This document shows, one piece after another, positions 52,349 to 59,805 of a DNA stretch of 64,000 nucleotides; position 1 is the stretch's first letter, and every line of letters begins with the position of its first letter. The notes beneath the pieces are model-generated. The model saw only the letters and a list, made by a program, of their open reading frames with translations, searched no databases and had not been told where the DNA came from. Source of the DNA: Microbacteriaceae bacterium (GTDB lineage Bacteria > Actinomycetota > Actinomycetes > Actinomycetales > Microbacteriaceae); assembly GCA_947486475.1 (NCBI GenBank), contig CANKTR010000002.1, positions 1-64,000 on the forward strand, in the 5' to 3' direction. The position numbers and the translations under genes are program-made.

Positions 52349-54862
52349 GTGGCTCAGAACAAATCGGACACCGTGGTGATGGAACTGCGGGGGATCTCCA
52401 AGGACTACTCGGGTGTTCCCGCCCTCACCGATGTGAGTCTGCAGATCAAGGCGGGGGAAGTCCACGCTCTGCTTGGCGAAAACGGTGCCGGCAAGTCGAC
52501 CCTGATGAATGTCGCCACGGGAACAGTCGTTCCGTCGAAAGGCGATCTCATTGTTCACGGAGAGCGTTACGACGCCCTGACGCCAGCACTGGCGACCAAA
52601 CTCGGAATTGCCATCGTCCACCAACACCCTGCCGTGTTGAACGACCTCACCGTCCTCGAGAATTTGCAGGTTGCTCTGCCCAGTTCCGTTTTCGCCGGTC
52701 GTGCTGCCGAATCAGTCGGAGCAGAGCTGCTGGAACGGGTGGGACTCAAGATTTCGCTGAACCTTCGTGTCGAAGATCTGACGATTGCACAAAAGCATTT
52801 GCTCGAGATCGCGAAGGCACTGGCCACCTCGCCAACGATTTTGGTTCTTGACGAGCCGACCGCTGCGCTCGGTCAAGACTCCGTCGAACTTCTCTTCCAG
52901 CTCATCGCTAAGGAAATCGCCAAGAAAACCGCAGTGATTTACATCACTCACCGTCTTGCGGAGGTTCGCCAACTGGCAAATATCGTCACGGTGTTGCGCG
53001 ACGGATTGCTCAGGGGTACGTCGCCGATCAACAAAATCACCGATGCCGAGTTGCTCGCCCAGATTATCGGACGCGAACTCAAATCGACGTTCCCGGCCAA
53101 GCGGAAGACGCCGTCCGGTGTCAAGCCCAATCTTGTCGTCACGAATCTCTCGGGAAATGGTTTCACCGATGTGAGTATCGAGGCATACCCGGGTCAGATT
53201 ATCGGTATCGCCGGCGTGATCGGAAACGGCCAGTCGCAGTTCTTGAAGGCGTTGTCGGGTCAGGCGGAATTCACGGGTTCCATCGAAATCAACGGTGAAA
53301 CAAAGACGTCCCGACAACTGAACGGCAAGGCGGCGCTCATGCCCGCCGACCGTCAGCGGGAAGGCGTGATGATGCGCATGTCGGTCCGAGAAAACTCGGC
53401 ACTGTCGTCACTCCAGAAATTCAAGCTTTTCGGGCTCCTGAGCCGAAAAAAGGAAGTCAACGAGGTTCACGAATCGCTCAGCGCACTGTCCATCAAGGCA
53501 CCGAGCCTCGAAGCCCCGGTTTCCGCGCTGTCGGGCGGTAACCAGCAGAAGGTCGTCATGGCGCGAGCGTTGCTCTCGGATCCGGTCATGATTCTCGCCG
53601 ACGAGCCCACCCAAGGTGTGGACGTTGGCGCTCGTCTGGAACTGTACGAGATCCTGCGGCAGGCTTCCGCGGACGGAATCCCCGTCGTCGTTGCGTCATC
53701 GGACGCGAAAGAGCTCGAAGGGCTGTGCGACACCGTGTACGTGTTGTCCCGTGGGCAGGTGGTCAAGACCCTGCACGACGGTGAAAACCGTGAAGAGGAA
53801 ATGATCAAGGCGGCCGTGACGTCGACAACGCGGGTGATTCGACTCGAACGCGAAGAGCGCGAACAGAAGTTGGGCAACGAGACGTTTGTCGAAAAGTTCC
53901 GCAGGTTCATGCGGGGCGACTACGCGCCGCCCGTCATGCTCGCCGTGGTCATGCTCGCCGTGGCCGCCATCATCTTGCCGCGGAGCGCAACCTACCTGGG
54001 CGACTTCAACATCAAATCGATGCTGCTCTTGGTCAGCGCACTCGCCTTTGTCGCGATAGGTCAAACGACGGTCATGATGACCGGTGGAATTGACCTGTCG
54101 GCCGGTCCACTCGCGGGATTCTTGGTGGTGATCGCATCCTTCTACTTCAATGACGATTCACCCCTGACCGCAATTCTCATGGGACTTGCGACAATGGCGT
54201 TGGTAGCGGCGCTCGTCGGCTTGATAAACAGCTCGCTGATTAGGTTTTTCAAATTCACCGCGATTGCGGCGACCCTTACGACGTACATCGCGATCGGTGG
54301 CTTCGCCTTCATCTTGCGCCCCGAGCCCGGCGGCTTGGTGAGCAGGGCGATTGCCGACGCTCTCAAGTCGACCCTCGGTCCGATTCCCTACGTGTTCATC
54401 GCCGCGGTTATTGCCGCAGTCGGTATGGAGTATTTGCTTCGCCGGTCGCGTTGGGGTTGGCGTTTGCGCGCCGTCGGGTCCAACGAAGAGTCGGCCCGCC
54501 AAATCGGAATCAACATCAACCGGTCAATCATCGGGGCGTACGTGATTTCCTCGTTGTTCGTATTCTTGGGGTCGATTCTGTTGACAGTTCAACTGGGGAT
54601 TGGCGACGCGACTCAGGGTGTGACCTATACCCTCACCAGCATCACCGCGGTGGTTCTCGGCGGTACCTCGTTGCTGGGTGGTCGAGGAACATACATCGGA
54701 ACATTGATGGGTTCCGTATTGCTGATTCAGGTACTCAACGCGACAGTGTTCCTCGATCTCGACCAAAAATGGCAGTACTGGCTCCAGGCCGGACTAATCC
54801 TGATTGCCGCGATCGTGTACAGCGTCGCCCGAACCAGAAAAGTGAAACTCAAAAAGGCGTAG
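52349..54862 (+). CDS. Fused ABC ATPase (double NBD)-permease of ribose-type importer
   Basis: A natural fusion of an RbsA-like double ATPase and an RbsC-like permease, 837 residues. NBD1 (about 8-235) has Walker A GENGAGKST, a degenerate signature LTIAQKHLLEIAKAL and Walker B ILVLDEPTAA. NBD2 (about 262-505) has a degenerate Walker A (GVIGNGQSQ), signature LSGGNQQKV and ILADEPTQGVD, normal for RbsA. The permease (about 530-832) has GGIDLSAGPLAGF and VVLGGTSLLGGRGT. The GTG start has AGGAGA upstream. RbsA and RbsC are usually separate polypeptides, so this and the other permease give an asymmetric importer. The substrate is unknown but likely a small carbohydrate or polyol. Confidence 0.92.
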   Translation: MAQNKSDTVVMELRGISKDYSGVPALTDVSLQIKAGEVHALLGENGAGKSTLMNVATGTVVPSKGDLIVHGERYDALTPALATKLGIAIVHQHPAVLNDLTVLENLQVALPSSVFAGRAAESVGAELLERVGLKISLNLRVEDLTIAQKHLLEIAKALATSPTILVLDEPTAALGQDSVELLFQLIAKEIAKKTAVIYITHRLAEVRQLANIVTVLRDGLLRGTSPINKITDAELLAQIIGRELKSTFPAKRKTPSGVKPNLVVTNLSGNGFTDVSIEAYPGQIIGIAGVIGNGQSQFLKALSGQAEFTGSIEINGETKTSRQLNGKAALMPADRQREGVMMRMSVRENSALSSLQKFKLFGLLSRKKEVNEVHESLSALSIKAPSLEAPVSALSGGNQQKVVMARALLSDPVMILADEPTQGVDVGARLELYEILRQASADGIPVVVASSDAKELEGLCDTVYVLSRGQVVKTLHDGENREEEMIKAAVTSTTRVIRLEREEREQKLGNETFVEKFRRFMRGDYAPPVMLAVVMLAVAAIILPRSATYLGDFNIKSMLLLVSALAFVAIGQTTVMMTGGIDLSAGPLAGFLVVIASFYFNDDSPLTAILMGLATMALVAALVGLINSSLIRFFKFTAIAATLTTYIAIGGFAFILRPEPGGLVSRAIADALKSTLGPIPYVFIAAVIAAVGMEYLLRRSRWGWRLRAVGSNEESARQIGININRSIIGAYVISSLFVFLGSILLTVQLGIGDATQGVTYTLTSITAVVLGGTSLLGGRGTYIGTLMGSVLLIQVLNATVFLDLDQKWQYWLQAGLILIAAIVYSVARTRKVKLKKA

Positions 54863-54880
54863 CCGCCGGCGAAAGGCTAC
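54859..54880. terminator. Stem-loop between convergent ABC and dehydrogenase genes
   Basis: A GTAGCC / GGCTAC arm pair with a 10-nt loop spans both stop codons. It is short and without a U-tract, so a weak candidate only. Confidence 0.35.
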
Positions 54881-55758
54881 GAAAGCTTTCGTTGACGAGT
54901 CAGTTCGGCAATCGCAGACCAATCAAGGTCGGTTAGGTCAGGGTCGTCGATTGCTCGTTCGAAGAGTTCGTGCAGGACGGAGGCGACCGGGAGCGTGAGC
55001 CCCACATCCGCTGCGGCGTCTTCAATCAACTTGACGTCTTTCAGCCCCATCGTCATCGAGAATCCGGGAGGGGTGTACGCGCGGTTCACAATCATGGGCC
55101 CGTAACCCGCGTAAGCGGAACCCGTGAAGGCCGTGTGAGTCAGAATCTCCATAAAGGTGTTGGGGTCGACTCCAGCGGATTCCACCAGAGCGACCGACTC
55201 CCCAATCGCCTGCAGCGCATGGATCAGGTTGTAATTCACCCCGAGCTTCACGACATTCGATTGACCGTGGTGTTCTCCCACGTTCCACAACTGTGCGGAC
55301 ACCTTGTCAAAGATCCCGCGGGCGGCCTCAATGTCTTTCGCGTTGCCCGCGGCAACAATCAAGAGCTTTCCGTTGGTAATGGCGATCGGTCGGCCCAGCA
55401 CAGGCGCAGCAATGTACCCAACGCCGTGCATGTTGTGCCGCGCAGCGAGAGTCTCGGCCGCGGCCGCGCTGACCGTGGACATGTTGATGTGGATTGTTCC
55501 GGGCTTTGCCTCGGTGAGGTTTTCGTCGCTGAAAACTTCGAGTGCGGCACCATCGTTGCTGAGAAACGAAAGGACGAAATCATTGTTTAATGCATCGTTC
55601 AACGAGGTTTGACGCGCGCCTTTGGCCACAAGGTCCGAGACGTCTTTCGTCGACCGATTCCAGAAGTCGAGATCAAAACCCTGATCGAGCAAACGATGCG
55701 CCATCGCAGTGCCCATTGAACCCAAGCCGATGAGCGAAACACGAGTCTTTTCGGCCAC
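54877..55758 (-). CDS. 3-hydroxyisobutyrate dehydrogenase family oxidoreductase
   Basis: Beta-hydroxyacid dehydrogenase of 293 residues: Rossmann LIGLGSMGTAMAHRLLDQG, the N-R-S after beta-2 (FWNRSTKDV) typical of NADP users in this family, substrate-binding INMSTVSAAAAETLA (S-T-x-S type), GVGYIAAPVLGRP, and catalytic Lys in NVVKLGVNYN (K-x3-N). It oxidises hydroxyacids or reduces semialdehydes, e.g. tartronate semialdehyde. The GTG start lies 3 nt after the EboE-like gene, so the two are co-transcribed. It may act on the acid product of the preceding oxidations (inference). Confidence 0.87.
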   Translation of the reverse strand: MAEKTRVSLIGLGSMGTAMAHRLLDQGFDLDFWNRSTKDVSDLVAKGARQTSLNDALNNDFVLSFLSNDGAALEVFSDENLTEAKPGTIHINMSTVSAAAAETLAARHNMHGVGYIAAPVLGRPIAITNGKLLIVAAGNAKDIEAARGIFDKVSAQLWNVGEHHGQSNVVKLGVNYNLIHALQAIGESVALVESAGVDPNTFMEILTHTAFTGSAYAGYGPMIVNRAYTPPGFSMTMGLKDVKLIEDAAADVGLTLPVASVLHELFERAIDDPDLTDLDWSAIAELTRQRKLS

Positions 55759-55761
55759 GAC

Positions 55762-56961
55762 TTATCCCATCAATTCGTTACGAACGAACTCGAGTTCTCG
55801 GCTGACGTACTCGATGATGTCGCCCGTCTTCAATTCGGGTGGCAGAACATCCCAGGTGTACGTTTCGATCTCCAAGTGGTCCGAGAGCGGTGTGGCGCGG
55901 TGCATCGTGAGAGCTTCCTGGACTCCAAACCGAGTGGTTCGAAAAGGTCCCAGTTCCTCGAGGAACACGGGGACATGGAAATGCGTGCGCATTTCGCTGG
56001 GAACCGGATTCGCTTCGTACGCATCCAGTGCCTCCCCGAGGTTGAGGAACTTCGTGATCGTGCCATTTTGTTTGAGCGACGTCTGGCTGAGGTAAATGGT
56101 GTCGGTGAAACGCCGCAACTCGGGAATCTTGTCGTGGGTCAGTTCTTCAACCCACAGCGACGACGCTTCTTGAAGTTTGAAGATGGGAATTCCCGCCTCC
56201 ACAATCTTCCCGAGTGACTCCGTGATGTTCTCAAAACCGACCGACTGGTGACCAATGTCGAACACAATTCCGAGATAACGACGAATCGCTCCTTCGGCTT
56301 CACTGACGGGGATGCGGGCGACCTCCGCCAGTTCACGTATTCCGGCCGGCGAATAAATGCGATTCGTGAACCATTCCAGTGTTTCGTCGGTGGTTTCGAG
56401 ATAGCACGCCGGCTCCGGTTCGATAGCCAGTTTCACTCGTCGTCCCGTTCGATGTTCCAACTCGTTGAGGTGAGAAACAACCCGAAGTACATTGCGAGTG
56501 AACGCCGCGATGTACGCCTCTCCTGCAACATTAGGTTTGAACGCGAGCGGCGCAGTCTGAATCGAGGGGTTGACGTGTGCCGGTGAAATCTCGGCCAAAA
56601 TGTCAGCAACCGAATTCGTATAATTCACGCGATCATCGGTTGTCCAGTCCGGTTCGTACACCCGTTCCATGACAACCTCTCCCTTGAATGGTCCATAGGG
56701 AAAAGCGTTCACGGTGTACACGTACAGGTCCTCCGAGGCGAGGAATTCAGCCAAAGACGTCCGTTCCTCTTGGCTATCCGTGAGGGTCTTCGCCGACGAC
56801 GCCGAGATGCGAAGCGATACGGCGAAAGGGGCGTGCGGGGACACGCGCTTTTTGATCTGCGGGACAAACTCCCGAAGGCTGGCGTTCATTTCCGCCCACG
56901 TGTCACCGAGGTGCACCAGGGTCGAATAGCTGAGGTGCCCCAAACCATTGTCGAGTTTCAT
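55762..56961 (-). CDS. EboE-like TIM-barrel protein
   Basis: Protein of 399 residues resembling the 'metabolite traffic protein EboE', a sugar-phosphate-isomerase/xylose-isomerase-like TIM barrel. Family segments are LGHLSYSTLVHLGDTWAEM, FAVSLRISASSAKTL, DLYVYTVNAFPYGPFKG, VYEPDWTTDDRVNYT, SIQTAPLAFKP, LAIEPEPACYLETT and IVFDIGHQSVGFE (possible metal-binding Glu, Asp, His). EboE is best known from the ebo cluster that exports scytonemin precursors in cyanobacteria. Here it stands without EboA-D/F and beside catabolic genes, so an isomerase or epimerase role in the island pathway is more likely. The ATG at 56961 has GGGAAGG upstream. Confidence 0.8.
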   Translation of the reverse strand: MKLDNGLGHLSYSTLVHLGDTWAEMNASLREFVPQIKKRVSPHAPFAVSLRISASSAKTLTDSQEERTSLAEFLASEDLYVYTVNAFPYGPFKGEVVMERVYEPDWTTDDRVNYTNSVADILAEISPAHVNPSIQTAPLAFKPNVAGEAYIAAFTRNVLRVVSHLNELEHRTGRRVKLAIEPEPACYLETTDETLEWFTNRIYSPAGIRELAEVARIPVSEAEGAIRRYLGIVFDIGHQSVGFENITESLGKIVEAGIPIFKLQEASSLWVEELTHDKIPELRRFTDTIYLSQTSLKQNGTITKFLNLGEALDAYEANPVPSEMRTHFHVPVFLEELGPFRTTRFGVQEALTMHRATPLSDHLEIETYTWDVLPPELKTGDIIEYVSRELEFVRNELMG

Positions 56962-56995
56962 GACGCCTTCCCAGATTGTCGTTAAACCCAGTTTA

Positions 56996-57013
56996 TGTGC
57001 AGTTACACTAAAC
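56996..57013 (-). promoter_or_regulatory. Island operator 4, between EboE-like and XRE genes
   Basis: TGTGCA-N7-TAAAC, 35 nt before the EboE-like ATG, in the 170-bp divergent gap shared with the XRE-cupin regulator. A second partial dyad, GGTA-N9-TACC, lies at about 57085-57101 near the regulator's own promoter. The regulator may bind here to control itself. Confidence 0.45.
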
Positions 57014-57131
57014 ACGAAGCGGAAAATTTACCACTTTCTGCCCGATTCATACAGAAATAATGAATATTTGCCCACCACTCTGTAAGGTATTTGTAAAGTA
57101 CCCGCGTTTCCGACTCACGAGAGAAGACTCG

Positions 57132-57857
57132 ATGCATTTCGCAATTGGAGAAGAGCTTCGCAGAGTTCGTCTTTCGCGGAAACTGAGTCTGAGAAACGTG
57201 GCTTCCGCTGTCGGCGTTTCCGCCAGCCTGCTTTCCCAAGTGGAAACCGGTAAGACGCAGCCATCGGTATCAACTCTGTATGCGCTGGTGAACCACCTCG
57301 GGGTATCTCTTGACGGGTTGATGAGGGGAATCAGCCAGTCCGACGGCACGGCATCCGATGGCTCCGTCTATGAGGATGGCCACCACGGGATTGTGCAGCG
57401 ACGCAGCGAGAACCCCATCATCGAAATGGAAAACGGTGTGGTGTGGGAGCGTTTGGCCGACGGTGGACGCGACGACGCCGATCCGCTCATGGTGACCTAC
57501 GAACCGGGCAGTTCAAGTTCAGTCGAGGGCAAGATGATGCGCCACGACGCTCTCGAGTACGGATTGATAATCGAGGGCACGTTGACTCTGCGGATTGAAG
57601 ATGACGTGTACGAGATTTACCCGGGCGATTCGTTCAGTTTCGATGCAAATCGTCTGCACATGTTCGAAAACAATTCGGCGAAGCCGGCGCGCGGAATTTG
57701 GTTCGTGATTGGCAACAAGCACGACACGAGTCTGGATCTGAGCGATCTTGGCCCCGCCAAGACCGCGTCACCGTCGTTACCCGCAAAATCCGCGGTTGAT
57801 GTGCTGAATGCGATGGGCGACGCGAAAACCCGAAAACTCAACGGTCAGCGCGCCTAG
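57132..57857 (+). CDS. XRE-family transcriptional regulator with cupin domain
   Basis: Regulator of 241 residues. The N-terminal HTH_XRE (GEELRRVRLSRKLSLRNVASAVGVSASLLSQVETGKTQPSVSTLYALVNHLG) binds DNA. The C-terminal cupin_2 domain (about 125-210: VTYEPGSSSSVEG, EYGLIIEGTLTLRIEDDVYEIYPGDSFSFDANRLHMFEN) is a probable small-molecule sensor. The ATG at 57132 is preceded by GAGAGAAG. It is divergent from the EboE-like operon and is the only regulator in the island, so it is the best candidate to bind the shared TGTKCA-N7-NRAAC operators. Confidence 0.9.
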   Translation: MHFAIGEELRRVRLSRKLSLRNVASAVGVSASLLSQVETGKTQPSVSTLYALVNHLGVSLDGLMRGISQSDGTASDGSVYEDGHHGIVQRRSENPIIEMENGVVWERLADGGRDDADPLMVTYEPGSSSSVEGKMMRHDALEYGLIIEGTLTLRIEDDVYEIYPGDSFSFDANRLHMFENNSAKPARGIWFVIGNKHDTSLDLSDLGPAKTASPSLPAKSAVDVLNAMGDAKTRKLNGQRA

Positions 57858-57904
57858 GACGACAGCAGGTCGCCCGGCCTCAGTGGCGGTGGGGACGGAA
57901 TCCT

Positions 57905-58927
57905 TCAATAATCGAACGCGGTCGTGTACCCGTTCATCGCGGGCTGCCCGCCGAGGTGCGCGTACAGAACCCGACTGCCCTCGGGGAAGTATCCTTCCCG
58001 AACGAGGTCAATCATCGCGGCCATCGACTTGCCTTCGTAGACCGGGTCGGTGATCATCCCGTCCATTCGAGCCGCGAGTTCGATGGCCTCGATGGTGCGT
58101 GGGCCGGCGATTCCGTAGATTCCGTCATGCCAACGGTCAAAAAGAACGATTTCGTCGTCACGGACCTCGCGGCCGAGTTCGATGCCCGCAGCCGTGCGCC
58201 GCGCGATGCGTGCGATCTGCTCATGCGTCTTCTCAACCGTTGCGGACGCGTCGATGCCCAGCACCGTCTGGGCGCGATCAGAGTGGGCAAAGCCGGCAAT
58301 CATTCCGCCCTGGGTCGACCCCGTCACGGAACACACGATGACGTTGTCGAACGTGACGCCGAGTTCTCTCTCTTGATCCTCCACTTCGAACGCCCACCCC
58401 GCAAAACCGTGGCCGCCGAGTTCGTGATCGGACGCTCCGGCGGGAATCGCATAGGGCTTGCCGCCTCGCGCCTCGACCGATGCGATGGCGTCTTCCCAGG
58501 ACTTACGGAACCCGATGTCGAATCCGGAATCATCCAGCCGCACATCGGCCCCCATGATCCGACTGAGCAGGATGTTGCCCGTTTTCTCGTAATTCACTTC
58601 GTCCCAGTCGACCCAGTGTTCCTGGACCAAAACGGCACGCAGTCCCATCTTGGCGGCAACCGCTGCGACCTGGCGGGTGTGATTCGATTGGACACCGCCG
58701 ATGGACACGAGGGTGTCGCAGCCCTGGTTGAGTGCCTCCGCGACGAGGTACTCCAACTTGCGCGTCTTGTTCCCGCCGAAGGCTAAACCTGAATTGACGT
58801 CTTCGCGCTTCGCCCACAATTCAACTTTTCCACCGAGGTGCTCGGTCAGACGGTCCAGGCGGTGAACCGGGGACGGTCCAAATCGAAGGTTGAGCCGCGG
58901 GGTGTTCTCCAGTGCGATGCGCGTCAT
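57905..58927 (-). CDS. acdS: 1-aminocyclopropane-1-carboxylate (ACC) deaminase
   Basis: PLP enzyme of 340 residues that opens ACC, the ethylene precursor of plants, to 2-oxobutyrate and ammonia. Schiff-base Lys54 ([10 protein letters not shown]), Ser81 (SIGGVQSN), Tyr297 and Glu298 (DPVYEGKSM) and Leu325 (YAHLGG) are all present. Glu and Leu at the last two sites distinguish true ACC deaminases from D-cysteine desulfhydrases, which have other residues there. High similarity runs through the whole length ([41 protein letters not shown]). The gene converges with the XRE regulator; no operator of the island type is seen before it. It allows use of ACC as nitrogen source and suggests plant- or algae-linked habitats. 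Confidence 0.88.
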   Translation of the reverse strand: MTRIALENTPRLNLRFGPSPVHRLDRLTEHLGGKVELWAKREDVNSGLAFGGNKTRKLEYLVAEALNQGCDTLVSIGGVQSNHTRQVAAVAAKMGLRAVLVQEHWVDWDEVNYEKTGNILLSRIMGADVRLDDSGFDIGFRKSWEDAIASVEARGGKPYAIPAGASDHELGGHGFAGWAFEVEDQERELGVTFDNVIVCSVTGSTQGGMIAGFAHSDRAQTVLGIDASATVEKTHEQIARIARRTAAGIELGREVRDDEIVLFDRWHDGIYGIAGPRTIEAIELAARMDGMITDPVYEGKSMAAMIDLVREGYFPEGSRVLYAHLGGQPAMNGYTTAFDY

Positions 58928-58989
58928 GACGATGAATCCTTCTAGTAGAGGGTGGTCACACCATTATTCCGCGACACACGGGAGGTTGG

Positions 58990-59691
58990 CTAACGGTTCA
59001 CGGGATTCATCGCGATCAACAACACCGCAGCCCAGTGGCACAGGAACGCGACGACGGTCAGGACATGAAAGATCTCGTGGAATCCGAACACACCGGGAAA
59101 AGGATTCGGTCGCTTCAGTCCGTAAATAACAGCACCCACTGAATAGGCGAGGCCGCCGACAATCACGAGAACCGTCATCGGCACATTCACCGCGAATAAC
59201 TGGGGCATGTACCAGACGCTTGCCCAGCCGAGAGCGAGATAGAGCGGAACGTACAACCACCGCGGTGCGCCCAACCAGAAGACGCGGAAAACGATTCCGA
59301 GCCCGGCTCCAATCCACACCGCCGTCAACAACCACAGGCCGTCGGACCAGGGAAGTGCCGAAAAACCAAGCGGCGTGTAGGTGCCCGCAATGAGGACGAA
59401 GATGTTGGCGTGATCGAGCCGTTTGAGGACCGCCCGGGCCTTCGGTGTCCACTCAATTCGGTGGTACGACGCTGATGTGCCGAACATCAAGAGGGACGAG
59501 ATCGCAAATGCGACACTCGACCACGTTGCGGCGGGCCCGTCGGCGAGAGCGACGAGAACCAGACCGAGGAAAGCAACAATCGGAAGTGCCCCCAGGTGAA
59601 ACCAGCCACGCAACAGGGGCTTGACCTCGTGTTCGGCCGACCTGCTCGTGTTCGCCGTGTCCCGTGAACCGGTCTTCAGCGTGGATGCCAT
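58990..59691 (-). CDS. PAQR/hemolysin III family membrane protein
   Basis: Seven-helix membrane protein of 233 residues of the PAQR/hemolysin III (YqfA-like) family; possible zinc-dependent hydrolase activity in the membrane. Conserved motifs are RGWFHLGALPI, GTSASYHRIEW (Ser, His), LKRLDHANIFVLIAGTYTP (Asp-His) and FHEIFHVLTVVAFLCHW (H-x3-H), the three zinc-binding sites. TAGGGT lies six bases before the ATG, and GGAG overlaps the same stretch. It is divergent from acs. Confidence 0.88.
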   Translation of the reverse strand: MASTLKTGSRDTANTSRSAEHEVKPLLRGWFHLGALPIVAFLGLVLVALADGPAATWSSVAFAISSLLMFGTSASYHRIEWTPKARAVLKRLDHANIFVLIAGTYTPLGFSALPWSDGLWLLTAVWIGAGLGIVFRVFWLGAPRWLYVPLYLALGWASVWYMPQLFAVNVPMTVLVIVGGLAYSVGAVIYGLKRPNPFPGVFGFHEIFHVLTVVAFLCHWAAVLLIAMNPVNR

Positions 59692-59805
59692 TTCTCCACC
59701 CTAGTCACCGCTCTATTCGCGCACCGTGCCCTCAACACCATTAGTCTGATGGGTACGCCCATGCGCGTGACCGATCAATTCTGAACGATGAGAACGAGGA
59801 CGCCG

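Noticed and set aside
55762..56961. Xylose isomerase identity for the EboE-like gene
   Set aside because: The barrel is similar in type, but the segment order and motifs fit EboE and not the xylose isomerase signatures.
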